NCBI GenBank assembly: GCA_944386045.1
Contig: CALWZO010000042.1
Coordinates: forward strand, 1-32,933
DNA: 32,933 bases
Direction of reading: 5' to 3'
Origin: an uncultured Clostridia bacterium
GTDB lineage: Bacteria; Bacillota; Clostridia; Oscillospirales; Ruminococcaceae
The translations under genes were made by a program, and so were the position numbers. Under the pieces are notes generated by a model. It ran no database searches. It saw only the letters and a program-made list of their open reading frames with translations, and was not told the DNA's origin. Numbering within the stretch: position 1 is the first letter of the stretch; each line of letters starts with the position of its first letter. Below, one piece after another: positions 15,528 through 22,964 of the stretch.

Positions 15528-15734
15528 GTGGCTATAAATGTAAATATTGATGTGATGATGGCAAAAAGAAAAATCAGTGCCGGAGAGCTGGCGGATAAAA
15601 TAGGCATAACACCGGCCAATCTTTCCATTTTAAAAAACAACAAGGCCAAAGCCATCCGCTTTTCCACACTGGAAGCGCTGTGCAGAGCGCTGGACTGTCA
15701 GCCGGCAGATATTCTGGAATATATTCCTGACTGA
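15528..15734 (+). CDS. YozG-like XRE-family transcriptional regulator
   Basis: A 68-residue Cro/C1-type helix-turn-helix protein with no other domain. The helices include Met-Ala-Lys-Arg-Lys-Ile-Ser-Ala-Gly-Glu-Leu-Ala, then Ile-Thr-Pro-Ala-Asn-Leu-Ser-Ile-Leu-Lys. The tail Ala-Leu-Asp-Cys-Gln-Pro-Ala-Asp-Ile-Leu is typical of the YozG group. The start is GTG at 15528 with GGCGGTGA upstream. It likely controls this operon or partner genes; the target is not visible. Confidence 0.9.
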   Translation: MAINVNIDVMMAKRKISAGELADKIGITPANLSILKNNKAKAIRFSTLEALCRALDCQPADILEYIPD

Positions 15735-15760
15735 CGGCGTATTAAAAAGGAGAACTGAAA

Positions 15761-17110
15761 ATGAATGAATATACAAACACATCTGTGCCTTTCGGCGCAG
15801 GTGGAATTAAAGTCAGCCAAAAACAGCCCAAACCTGTCAAACAATACGATAAAGTTGATTTAATATTCAGCATTGTGTATATGTTTTTAGGTTACCTGTT
15901 TGTAAGGCTGTTTATGGTATCTGCATACAGCAATTTCAACACTTCACTTTTGTTTTATACCGCTGTATATGTATCTGCCGTACTTTTATATATCAGGCTG
16001 AAAAACATAAAACCGGTATCCGAAAGCCTGTTTTGGCTTCTGATGATGGTGTTTGTGCTGTTTTTCAAAACTCAGGACTATTTTAAAATGTTTACGCAGA
16101 TAGCGCTGGCGGCATATTTTACCGTCACCGCATGCGGCGGACTGTGTGCAAAGAACACCTCCGCTTTTCTGGCGGCCGATGCCGTGAACTGTTTTATACT
16201 TCTACCCTTTGAAAACTTTTTTGCAAATTTGAAAAGTTTTGCGGCGGCGGCAAAAACAAGGCTGTCATCAGCCAATCCGAAAAAAGTCAAAAACTTTATG
16301 CCGGTTATTACCGGAGGCGTAATGGCGGCCATTGCTTTGGCAGTTATACTTCCGCTGCTGCAAAAAGCCGATGAAAATTTTCTCAGCGGGCCCGTATTGT
16401 TCATCCGAGGTGTGTTAGATTTCCTTTTCGGCAGGCTGGAGATGGTGCAGATTGTATTTTACGCGGTGTTTTCAGTACCTGTGGCCTGTTATCTTTTCGG
16501 TCTGCTCTACGGCTCTGCCAGCAGAGAAAACCTGAGCACCTTCAGCGCTGAAAGCGCATTGCAGATGCGCCGCAGCCTGCGCCTTGCCCACGGAATATCT
16601 TTGAAAATTGCGCTGTACACCGTATGTGCAGTTTACCTGTTGTTCATAATGTTACAGGCAGATTATCTGCTGGGTGTGTTTGCCGGCAGGCTGTATCCCG
16701 GAATGACCTACGCCCAATATGCACGCAGCGGATTTTTTGAACTTTGCCAGGTGTGTGCCGTAAACCTTGCCCTGTTGACAGCCGCTTTTCTGCTGAGCAA
16801 AAAAGACCGGGAAAAAGAAATTGAAAAGCCGGCTTTCCTTTTGTGCCTGCTGTCCCTGGCACTGCTGTCCACCGCCACAGCAAAAATGATAATGTATATC
16901 AGCGCTTACGGACTGACCGAAAAAAGAATAATCAGTACTGTTTTCCTCATCTGGCTGGCCGTTGTCTTTGTCATGTGCATAATAAGGCTGAAAAAGCGGT
17001 TTAACCTGACAAAAGCGGCGCTGATGACAGGCGCAGCCATGTACTGTATGCTGTTCTGTCTGGACCTGTATGCAATCAGCCAAAGCTACAACCTCATTTT
17101 CGGTTTTTAA
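15761..17110 (+). CDS. Multi-pass membrane protein, DUF4153/DUF4173-like
   Basis: A 449-residue protein with about 11-12 membrane segments and a cytoplasmic N-terminal tail of roughly 30 residues. The segment Met-Thr-Tyr-Ala-Gln-Tyr-Ala-Arg-Ser-Gly-Phe-Phe-Glu-Leu, near residue 315, is the most recognisable feature and matches DUF4153/DUF4173 proteins. Their function is unknown. An AAAGGAG site precedes the ATG. It is third in the DUF2975-HTH operon and is followed after 17 bases by a gene for an anchored extracytoplasmic protein. A role in sensing or envelope homeostasis is possible but not shown. Confidence 0.8.
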   Translation: MNEYTNTSVPFGAGGIKVSQKQPKPVKQYDKVDLIFSIVYMFLGYLFVRLFMVSAYSNFNTSLLFYTAVYVSAVLLYIRLKNIKPVSESLFWLLMMVFVLFFKTQDYFKMFTQIALAAYFTVTACGGLCAKNTSAFLAADAVNCFILLPFENFFANLKSFAAAAKTRLSSANPKKVKNFMPVITGGVMAAIALAVILPLLQKADENFLSGPVLFIRGVLDFLFGRLEMVQIVFYAVFSVPVACYLFGLLYGSASRENLSTFSAESALQMRRSLRLAHGISLKIALYTVCAVYLLFIMLQADYLLGVFAGRLYPGMTYAQYARSGFFELCQVCAVNLALLTAAFLLSKKDREKEIEKPAFLLCLLSLALLSTATAKMIMYISAYGLTEKRIISTVFLIWLAVVFVMCIIRLKKRFNLTKAALMTGAAMYCMLFCLDLYAISQSYNLIFGF

Positions 17111-17127
17111 TACGAAAGGAGAATATC

Positions 17128-17607
17128 ATGAAAAAAGCTGTACTGCCGCTGATACTGGTTATCCTGTGCTTTGTTTATTTTGGTTTCAGCCGCCGGGAAA
17201 AGCAGATAAAACGCCGGACCGGAGTTGACTTATCCGGTGCAAACCTGATTTCGGAATACGACACCCACAGCGGAAACGGCGACGGGGTGTCCTGCTCAAT
17301 ATATGATACAAAAGACACTGATATAAACAGGCAGATAGTCCAAAGCGGAAAATGGTCACCGCTGCCAGCAGATGATACAGTGCATACACTGCTGTGGGGA
17401 ATGAGTGATGAAAGCAGTAAAACCGGCCCTTATCTTTTTGATGAAAACGAGCAGCCGCTGGTAAAGTACGCCGACAACGGGTACTACATTCTTATAGACA
17501 GGCACAGCTTGTCCGGAAATATTCTTGAACGCGGCTCTTTCAATCTCACCATCGCCTTGTACGACACCGACAGGCAGCTGCTGTACTATTGCAAACTGGA
17601 TACCTGA
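17128..17607 (+). CDS. Membrane-anchored protein of unknown function
   Basis: A 159-residue protein. Residues 4-20 are a hydrophobic anchor or signal (Leu-Pro-Leu-Ile-Leu-Val-Ile-Leu-Cys). The Cys is not in a good lipobox, since Leu rather than Gly, Ala or Ser precedes it. The rest is polar and probably outside, ending with strands such as Asn-Leu-Thr-Ile-Ala-Leu-Tyr-Asp and Leu-Leu-Tyr-Tyr-Cys. I do not recognise the family. A strong ribosome binding site (GAAAGGAG) precedes it and it is the last gene of the DUF2975 operon. No clear terminator follows. Confidence 0.75.
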   Translation: MKKAVLPLILVILCFVYFGFSRREKQIKRRTGVDLSGANLISEYDTHSGNGDGVSCSIYDTKDTDINRQIVQSGKWSPLPADDTVHTLLWGMSDESSKTGPYLFDENEQPLVKYADNGYYILIDRHSLSGNILERGSFNLTIALYDTDRQLLYYCKLDT

Positions 17608-17624
17608 ACACATTATCAAAGTAA

Positions 17625-17653
17625 TTGACTTTTTGTCCGATTGATTATAGAAT
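17625..17653 (+). promoter_or_regulatory. Promoter of the small acidic protein gene
   Basis: TTGACT (17625-17630), a 17-base spacer and TAGAAT (17648-17653), 30 bases before the ATG at 17684. Confidence 0.6.
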
Positions 17654-17683
17654 ATTATCAATAAAATTAAAAAGAGGTCAGTT

Positions 17684-17902
17684 ATGAAAGCAAGAATTCC
17701 CAAACACAGAGAATTTGTAATATCAATGGAAGAAGATTACGAAAAGGCAGAAGAATGCTGGGCACGGCTTCAGCAGATTGTCAAAGACTATGAAAAAGAA
17801 GGCAAAAACATTTTTACCAAAACTTTTATAGAAGACAACGAAGACAAAGTAAAGGCCTTGCAGGAAGTATACGAATTCACCTACACCATAGAAGAAAAAT
17901 AA
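17684..17902 (+). CDS. Small acidic protein of unknown function
   Basis: A 72-residue protein, strongly charged and probably helical: a Glu-Glu-Asp-Tyr-Glu-Lys-Ala-Glu-Glu run and a Glu-Asp-Asn-Glu-Asp-Lys-Val-Lys-Ala-Leu-Gln stretch suggest two amphipathic helices. There is no signal peptide, Cys cluster or membrane segment. An AAAGAGG site lies upstream. Its own promoter and the palindromic terminator after it support a real short gene. No family or function is recognised. Confidence 0.75.
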   Translation: MKARIPKHREFVISMEEDYEKAEECWARLQQIVKDYEKEGKNIFTKTFIEDNEDKVKALQEVYEFTYTIEEK

Positions 17903-17906
17903 TCCG

Positions 17907-17936
17907 AAAGCAGGCGGCCGCCTGCTTTTGTTTTTT
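17907..17936 (+). terminator. Terminator after the small acidic protein gene
   Basis: A 22-base perfect palindrome (17907-17928) folds as a 9-bp stem around GGCC and is followed by TTTTGTTTTTT. The tract ends directly before the tatD ribosome binding site, so tatD transcription must come from read-through or from a promoter I cannot place. Confidence 0.8.
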
Positions 17937-17950
17937 GAAAGGAGATATTT

Positions 17951-18712
17951 ATGCAACTATTTGACAGCCACGCCCACTATGAAGACGCCATGTTTGCCGC
18001 CGACAGATACGAAAGACTGCGGCGGATAAAGGACAGTGATATAAAATACATTCTCAACTGCTGCAGCGATGTGGAGGTTATGGACACTGTTATTGATATA
18101 ATAGAAAAGTTTGACTTTGCCTACGGCAGTATCGGAGTGCACCCCCACTGGACAGCACAGACACCGGAAAATTATCTGGAAAAGGTGGAAAAGCTGGCCA
18201 CCCACCCCAAAGTTGTGGCCATAGGTGAAATCGGCCTGGATTATTTCTGGAACGAGCCGAAAGATTTGCAGAAGAAGATTTTTGTACAGCAGCTGGAGCT
18301 GGCCCAAAAACTGGATATGCCGGTGATAATCCACGACCGCGACGCCCACGAAGACACCATAGAAATATTGGAGCAGTACAAACCCCGGGGTATACTCCAC
18401 CGTTATTCCGGCCCGGTAAACATACTGCAAAGAGCCTTTGATTTTGGCATGTATGTCAGCTTCAACAACGACCTGACATACCCTGCCTGGAACAAAGCCC
18501 CCATAGAATGTCTGAAAATTACCCCGTGGGACAGGCTGCTGATAGAAACCGACTGCCCCTATGCCCCGCCCTTTGAAAGGGAAAATGACAGGTGCGAAGC
18601 CACCGATGTGGCCAGGGTGGTAAAAGAAATAGCCCGCCTGCGCGGCGTAAGCGAAGAGTTCGTGGCAAAGGTATCCATGGAAAACGCAAAAAGGGTGTAC
18701 CGAATTAAATAA
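17951..18712 (+). CDS. TatD-family metal-dependent hydrolase / DNase
   Basis: A 253-residue protein of family length with the amidohydrolase-like metal site: Asp-Ser-His-Ala-His (His7, His9), Gly-Glu-Ile-Gly-Leu-Asp-Tyr at 92-98 (Glu93), His128 in Ile-Ile-His-Asp-Arg, His150 in Leu-His-Arg-Tyr-Ser-Gly and Asp201 in Glu-Thr-Asp-Cys-Pro. TatD proteins are 3'-5' exonucleases on DNA or RNA, or related hydrolases. The usual His-Cys-Phe-Ser-Gly is replaced by His-Arg-Tyr-Ser-Gly, so this may be a paralogue. AAAGGAGAT precedes the ATG. Confidence 0.92.
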   Translation: MQLFDSHAHYEDAMFAADRYERLRRIKDSDIKYILNCCSDVEVMDTVIDIIEKFDFAYGSIGVHPHWTAQTPENYLEKVEKLATHPKVVAIGEIGLDYFWNEPKDLQKKIFVQQLELAQKLDMPVIIHDRDAHEDTIEILEQYKPRGILHRYSGPVNILQRAFDFGMYVSFNNDLTYPAWNKAPIECLKITPWDRLLIETDCPYAPPFERENDRCEATDVARVVKEIARLRGVSEEFVAKVSMENAKRVYRIK

Positions 18713-18720
18713 AAAAATAC

Positions 18721-18758
18721 GCCGGATTTGCAAAATAAATTGCACCGGCATTTTTTTT
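18721..18758 (+). terminator. Terminator of tatD
   Basis: GCCGG (18721-18725) pairs with CCGGC (18745-18749), and TGCAA (18729-18733) pairs with TTGCA (18740-18744), with a three-base bulge on the left and an AATAAA loop. Eight T follow one base after the stem. The right arm doubles as the -35 region of the next gene. Confidence 0.75.
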
Positions 18759-18769
18759 GGTGATATAAT
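18740..18769 (+). promoter_or_regulatory. Promoter of the flavodoxin gene, embedded in the tatD terminator
   Basis: TTGCAC (18740-18745), an 18-base spacer that includes the terminator T-tract, and TATAAT (18764-18769), 32 bases before the ATG. Confidence 0.55.
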
Positions 18770-18801
18770 TTAATTAAAATAATTTTACGGAGGTAATTTT
18801 T

Positions 18802-19284
18802 ATGAAAGTTTCCATCATCTATTTTACTGAAAGCGGAAACACCGCCAAAGCTGCCGAAATCATCAAAGACGGCATGATGAAGGTTGAAGGCACAGAGGTA
18901 AAGCTGTTTGGCCTGGACGCCATTGATGAAGAGTATGTTGCCGCCAGCGACGCAGTGCTTTTCGGTGCACCTACATACTATGCCGGTGTTGCATGGCAGC
19001 TGGTAAAATTCTTCCACGAAACCAAAATTCCCTTTGCCGGCAAACTGGGCGCCGCATTCTCCACCGCAGGCTATGAACAGGGCGGCAGTGAAGTTGTTCT
19101 CAGCGACATAATTTCATTTATGATGTCCAAAGGAATGCTGTGCTATTCCGGCGGCACCGCTTTGGGTCAGCCTTTCACACACCTGGGCGCCAACGGCTTC
19201 TCTGACAGAATAGAAGACAGACGCGAAGTTTTCAAAGCTTTGGGCCAGAGAGTAGCCGCAAAGGCAAAAGAACTGTTTGAATAA
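18802..19284 (+). CDS. Flavodoxin / NAD(P)H-dependent oxidoreductase-like protein
   Basis: A 160-residue protein with the FMN phosphate-binding loop Thr-Glu-Ser-Gly-Asn-Thr at 9-14 right after the first beta strand. The second loop Gly-Ala-Pro-Thr-Tyr-Tyr-Ala-Gly, near 57-64, and the Ser-Thr-Ala-Gly-Tyr-Glu-Gln-Gly-Gly loop are arranged as in WrbA-type flavodoxin-like proteins. It probably carries FMN and shuttles electrons or reduces quinone-like acceptors in the cytoplasm. The partner is unknown. GGAGG lies upstream of the ATG. It is monocistronic between two terminators. Confidence 0.9.
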   Translation: MKVSIIYFTESGNTAKAAEIIKDGMMKVEGTEVKLFGLDAIDEEYVAASDAVLFGAPTYYAGVAWQLVKFFHETKIPFAGKLGAAFSTAGYEQGGSEVVLSDIISFMMSKGMLCYSGGTALGQPFTHLGANGFSDRIEDRREVFKALGQRVAAKAKELFE

Positions 19285-19307
19285 TATCATCAGTAAAATT
19301 ACCATAA

Positions 19308-19338
19308 AAAAAACCGGCATTGACAATGCCGGTTTTTT
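19308..19338. terminator. Bidirectional terminator between flavodoxin and ABC ATPase
   Basis: A perfect 14-bp stem (19308-19321 with 19325-19338) closes a GAC loop. The A-rich left flank and T-rich right flank serve both strands. It separates two convergent genes. Confidence 0.9.
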
Positions 19339-19346
19339 GTTTTGTA

Positions 19347-20072
19347 TCAGTAAAGAACTTTTCCCAAAAATTCTTTTGTCCTGGGGTTCTGCGGATGGTT
19401 GAACACCTGGTCAGGTGTGCCGGATTCGGCTATTATGCCGCCTTCCATAAACAGCACCCTGTCGGCCACCTCTTTGGCAAAGCCCATTTCGTGGGTAACT
19501 ATAACAGCGGTGATACCTTCGTTTACCAGGTCTTTTATAACCTGCAGCACCTCGCCCACCATTTCAGGGTCCAGCGCGCTGGTGGGTTCATCAAACAGCA
19601 TCACATCCGGCTCCATGGCCAGGGCCCTTACTATAGCAAGACGCTGTTTCTGTCCGCCGGAAAGACGGCGGGGATATTCGTACTTTTTATCCAGCAGGCC
19701 AACCCTTTCCAGCAGTTTGCAGGCCATTTCCTCTGCTTCCCGCTTGGTCTTCTTTTTCAGCAGGACAGGGGCCATTGTTATGTTTTCCAGCACTGTCATG
19801 TGAGGAAAAACATTGAAATGCTGGAACACCATGCCCATTTTCTGACGGTGTTTGTCCAGGTTGGTTTTTTCTTTGGTAATGTCAACACCTTCAAATATTA
19901 TGCTGCCCTCTGTGGGGGTTTCCAGCAGGTTAAGACAGCGCAGGAATGTGCTCTTGCCGCCGCCGGAAGGGCCGATAACAGCCACAACTTCACCTTTTTT
20001 GATATGTTCGTTTACCCCCTTCAGCACTTCCAGGTCGCCGAAGGATTTATGTAAATTCTCTACCTTAATCAC
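19347..20072 (-). CDS. Polar amino-acid ABC transporter, ATP-binding protein (GlnQ type)
   Basis: A 241-residue single ABC domain of normal length. Walker A is Gly-Pro-Ser-Gly-Gly-Gly-Lys-Ser-Thr, near 33-41. The signature is Arg-Leu-Ser-Gly-Gly-Gln-Lys-Gln-Arg, Walker B ends [11 protein letters not shown], and the switch His lies in Val-Thr-His-Glu-Met. The pattern is that of the polar amino-acid uptake class. The start is GTG, overlapping the permease TAA by 8 bases. It is the last gene of a three-gene importer operon. Confidence 0.95.
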   Translation of the reverse strand: MIKVENLHKSFGDLEVLKGVNEHIKKGEVVAVIGPSGGGKSTFLRCLNLLETPTEGSIIFEGVDITKEKTNLDKHRQKMGMVFQHFNVFPHMTVLENITMAPVLLKKKTKREAEEMACKLLERVGLLDKKYEYPRRLSGGQKQRLAIVRALAMEPDVMLFDEPTSALDPEMVGEVLQVIKDLVNEGITAVIVTHEMGFAKEVADRVLFMEGGIIAESGTPDQVFNHPQNPRTKEFLGKVLY

Positions 20073-20742
20073 TTGTACTCATTCTCCTTTCAATAACCGC
20101 AACCAGCTTGCTGAGGGTAAATGTCAGCACAAAGTAAATTACGGCTATTATGATAAGCGGCTCGATAACCAGATATGTGGCGCCGTTGATAATTTTATAT
20201 TTTGTCATTATCTCATGTGCAAAGAATGTGGAAGCCAGTGAGGTTTCCTTTATCATCATGATAAACTCGTTGCACAATGCCGGCAGGATATTTTTTACCG
20301 CCTGGGGAATAACAACCTTGAACATGGCCTGTCTTTCGCTGAGGCCCAGACATCTGGCCGCCTCCATCTGACCATGGTCAACTGCGTCGATACCGGCGCG
20401 GAAAATTTCGGACACATAGGCCGCACTGTTGCATATCAGCGCCACCGCTATCTGCCAGAATTTTGACTCGCCCAGCATGGGTATCTGTTCAGCAACCCAG
20501 AAATAGAAAAAGTACAGCTGCAAAAGTATAGGTGTGCCGCGGACAAACTCTATGTAAGCGCCGGCCAGAAATGACAGCGGTTTGAATTTACTCCTTCTCA
20601 TCAGTGCCAGCAAAAGGCCGAATATTACACCACCGGCCACAGCCACTGCAGAATACTGCAATGTGACAAAAGTACCTTCGATGAAAATATTACCATATTT
20701 GTTTAATACGGCAAATGTATTGCTAACTATATCAGAAAACAC
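20065..20742 (-). CDS. Polar amino-acid ABC transporter, permease (HisM/GlnP type)
   Basis: A 225-residue membrane protein with about five helices. It has the family N-terminal signature Val-Thr-Leu-Gln-Tyr-Ser and [10 protein letters not shown]. The EAA coupling loop reads Glu-Ala-Ala-Arg-Cys-Leu-Gly-Leu-Ser, followed by Val-Ile-Pro-Gln-Ala. The start is GTG with GGAAGGAG upstream. It probably works as a homodimer with the ATPase encoded next, since only one permease is encoded. Confidence 0.95.
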   Translation of the reverse strand: MFSDIVSNTFAVLNKYGNIFIEGTFVTLQYSAVAVAGGVIFGLLLALMRRSKFKPLSFLAGAYIEFVRGTPILLQLYFFYFWVAEQIPMLGESKFWQIAVALICNSAAYVSEIFRAGIDAVDHGQMEAARCLGLSERQAMFKVVIPQAVKNILPALCNEFIMMIKETSLASTFFAHEIMTKYKIINGATYLVIEPLIIIAVIYFVLTFTLSKLVAVIERRMSTSD

Positions 20743-20761
20743 AATATCTCCTTCCTGCAGA

Positions 20762-20788
20762 CGGCAGGGCCGCTTGCGCGCCCTGCCG
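20762..20788 (-). other. Intercistronic hairpin between binding protein and permease
   Basis: A GC-rich 9-bp stem (20762-20770 with 20780-20788) around a 9-base loop, with no U-tract on the minus strand. Such stems behind periplasmic-type binding-protein genes often stabilise the upstream mRNA and lower downstream expression. That role is inferred. Confidence 0.6.
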
Positions 20789-20810
20789 GACTGTCAGTTT
20801 ATTTTATTTA

Positions 20811-21674
20811 TTATTCTTCTACATCAATACCCAATGATTTGGCGTATTCCATTGCGTCGGCTTTCCACTGGGGGAACAGGCCTTCGGCTGTGGCTTTTTC
20901 GATAGCTTCGTTGATTTTGGCCATCAGTTCTGTCTGGCCTTTCTGGGCGATTGCTATAGTACCCTCTGATCCGTATTCAAACTCAAATACGGAAATGCCT
21001 ATTTCGTCATAGTTGTCGCAGTATCCGATAGCTGTATCATAAGCACATACCAGACCATCCACTTTGCCGGTGGCAACCATCATAATACCGTCGTTGAGGG
21101 AAGTGATGTATTCCAGCTGTACATCGGAAGGCAGCTGTTCAACAGCCAGGTTGTACTGCAAAGAGCCGTTCTGTACAGCCAGTGTCTTACCTGCAAAATC
21201 TTCGGCTGTTTTGTAGTTTTCCTCTGTGCCGGCAGGAACGATAACAATGTGTTCCGGCAGACCGTCGTCTACATCCGGTGCATCCCAGTTGTAGTATACG
21301 GAACATTCCATGTTTTCTTCACGCTCCGGCAGTTTGGCGTAACCGTTAAGTGAAAAGTCCACTTTACCGGTGGAGGCCGCAGCCTGGCATGTCTGGAAAT
21401 CCATCTGTTCTATTTTCAATTCAACGCCAATGTATTCGGCTATGTATTTGGCCAGTTCTATGTCGCATCCGACAACTGCTTCCTGACCTTCTTTGTTGGG
21501 GTCAAGGAACTCGTTGGGGGCGAAGTCCGGGCTTACGGCCACTGTGATGTAACCTTTCTGCATGACCTCTTCCAGCTTGTTTGCAGCCTGGTTTTCGGAA
21601 TTTTCCTCTGATGAGCAGGCGACCATTGACAATGACATCAGCGCCGCCAATGCAAAAGCAAATAACTTTTTCAT
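20811..21674 (-). CDS. Polar amino-acid ABC transporter, substrate-binding lipoprotein
   Basis: A 287-residue protein. The N-terminal lipoprotein signal ends in Ser-Met-Val-Ala-Cys at about residue 20, so the mature protein is lipid-anchored outside. The SBP_bac_3 fold is evident: Ile-Thr-Val-Ala-Val-Ser-Pro-Asp-Phe-Ala-Pro-Asn-Glu-Phe, Gly-Cys-Asp-Ile-Glu-Leu-Ala-Lys, and Pro-Glu-Arg, whose Arg normally binds the amino-acid carboxylate. The exact substrate cannot be told from the sequence. It is the first gene of the operon, with GGAGAGG before the ATG and a strong promoter. Confidence 0.94.
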   Translation of the reverse strand: MKKLFAFALAALMSLSMVACSSEENSENQAANKLEEVMQKGYITVAVSPDFAPNEFLDPNKEGQEAVVGCDIELAKYIAEYIGVELKIEQMDFQTCQAAASTGKVDFSLNGYAKLPEREENMECSVYYNWDAPDVDDGLPEHIVIVPAGTEENYKTAEDFAGKTLAVQNGSLQYNLAVEQLPSDVQLEYITSLNDGIMMVATGKVDGLVCAYDTAIGYCDNYDEIGISVFEFEYGSEGTIAIAQKGQTELMAKINEAIEKATAEGLFPQWKADAMEYAKSLGIDVEE

Positions 21675-21731
21675 AATAAAACCTCTCCTGTGATTATATA
21701 TTTTAATTTGTTGTTTAATTTGTATGACTGT

Positions 21732-21760
21732 ATTGTACTCTTATTTTTATTCGTTGTCAA
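21732..21760 (-). promoter_or_regulatory. Promoter of the amino-acid importer operon
   Basis: Minus strand: a perfect TTGACA (21760-21755), a 17-base spacer and TACAAT (21737-21732), giving a leader of about 50 bases. No riboswitch or T-box fits in that length. Confidence 0.85.
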
Positions 21761-22031
21761 TGTATATTTATAAAAATCTGTAAATTTGTAACTTTGCATA
21801 ATTACTTTTTCCATTACAAATTATTTTTATTGATATTGTCAGCTTTTTTCACCGTTTTTATGGTTTTTCAACCATTTGATGTCATTTTATCGTTAAAAAT
21901 ACTTGTTATTATAATAAATATACATATTATTGCTAAAATTCAGCCTTGTTTATTCATTTTTCAAGCTACTTGCTGTAAACAGTTGAATTAAAATTTATAC
22001 AATTGCAAAACACTTCCATGCACTGCCGTGC

Positions 22032-22060
22032 TTGTTATATGCCGGCCTTTATGATATATT
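22032..22060 (+). promoter_or_regulatory. Possible promoter of the ECF transporter operon
   Basis: TTGTTA (22032-22037), a 17-base spacer and TATATT (22055-22060), 28 bases before the chosen EcfT start. The boxes are weaker than elsewhere in the window. Confidence 0.4.
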
Positions 22061-22088
22061 TATCTATTATATACACAATCAGGAAATA

Positions 22089-22964
22089 ATGGTTTTAAAT
22101 ATGTTTGATATATACTCTTCGCATCCGGCTGTGGCCGGTGTATATTTTACCGCCGTTATAATTTTTACCGCGCTTTTTGTGCACCCGGCATTTGTTCTTT
22201 TAAATGTTGTCGTTTCCTTTGCCGCCTGCCTGTGCTACTGTAAAAAAGAAATGTCAGCCAGCACCCCTTACACCCTGGGTTTTGGCGCCGCCATAATATT
22301 GATAAACCCGCTGCTTAACAGCCGGGGTGAAACTGTCCTTTTCACCTTTTTCGGGCGAAATTACACTTTGCAGGCCCTTATATACGGCGCTGTGCTGGCC
22401 GGTATTTTTATTTGCAGCATAAACTGGTTTACCTGCCTGGGAAAAGTCCTGGACAGTGATAAAATATTGTTTTTATTCGGCGGGAAATTTCCGTCGGTGT
22501 GCCGGATGCTGTCAATGGTAATAGGCCTTGTGCCGTTTTTTCAAAGCAAAATGGAAGAAATAAGGCAGGTTCAGTGCACTGTTAAAAATGAAAAAAGCAG
22601 GCTGAAAATGTCGTTGGGCGCGTTGAATACAGCTTTCGGATACGCATTTGAACACGCCGTACGGCTGTCATTTGCCATGAAAAACCGCGGATGGGGTGCC
22701 GCAAAGGTATCCAGGTACCGCACATACCCGTTTAAAGTCCGGGATGCCGCTGTGTTTCTGTTTTGCCTTATGCGGTCAGCCGGTACGGTAGTTCTGGCTT
22801 TTTCAGATGCCTGCGGAGCATCTTTCACCCCGGTTTTGCAGATTGCGCCAATGGGGCCAAGGCAGTTTGCCGGCGCAGTATGTTATGTATTTTTTCTCAT
22901 GATGCCGGTTATTTTAAAAGTATTAAAGGAGATACAATGGCAATTTTTGAAATCAAAAATCTGA
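22089..22964 (+). CDS. ECF transporter transmembrane component EcfT (CbiQ-like)
   Basis: A 291-residue protein if started at ATG 22089, which has AGGA four bases upstream. An ATG at 22101 is possible, and an upstream TTG frame start overlaps the promoter. N-terminal membrane helices are followed by the EcfT coupling region, with Ala-Met-Lys-Asn-Arg-Gly-Trp-Gly near residue 200, one of the two Ala-Arg-Gly-type motifs that contact the ATPases. It couples ATP hydrolysis to the S component. It overlaps the ATPase gene start by 28 bases. Confidence 0.85.
   Translation: MVLNMFDIYSSHPAVAGVYFTAVIIFTALFVHPAFVLLNVVVSFAACLCYCKKEMSASTPYTLGFGAAIILINPLLNSRGETVLFTFFGRNYTLQALIYGAVLAGIFICSINWFTCLGKVLDSDKILFLFGGKFPSVCRMLSMVIGLVPFFQSKMEEIRQVQCTVKNEKSRLKMSLGALNTAFGYAFEHAVRLSFAMKNRGWGAAKVSRYRTYPFKVRDAAVFLFCLMRSAGTVVLAFSDACGASFTPVLQIAPMGPRQFAGAVCYVFFLMMPVILKVLKEIQWQFLKSKI

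Larger units (their letters stand above)
21675..22088. other. AT-rich divergent intergenic region
   Basis: About 414 bases without a gene I can support. It holds the amino-acid importer promoter on the left and a weaker promoter for the ECF operon on the right. Between them (about 21780-22010) is very AT-rich sequence. A 65-codon hydrophobic frame there has no ribosome binding site. I see no cobalamin, thiamine or FMN riboswitch core. Confidence 0.6.

Noticed and set aside
21794..21991. 65-codon hydrophobic frame in the AT-rich gap
   Set aside because: Starts with TTG, lacks a ribosome binding site, and its hydrophobicity follows from the T-rich composition.
21675..22088. Possible cobalamin, FMN or thiamine riboswitch before the ECF operon
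   Set aside because: None of the conserved core boxes can be seen; the region is mostly A/T.
22763..22936. Longer N terminus for the ECF ATPase
   Set aside because: It lies inside the EcfT coding region; the ATG at 22937 has an ideal ribosome binding site and begins directly with the ABC domain.
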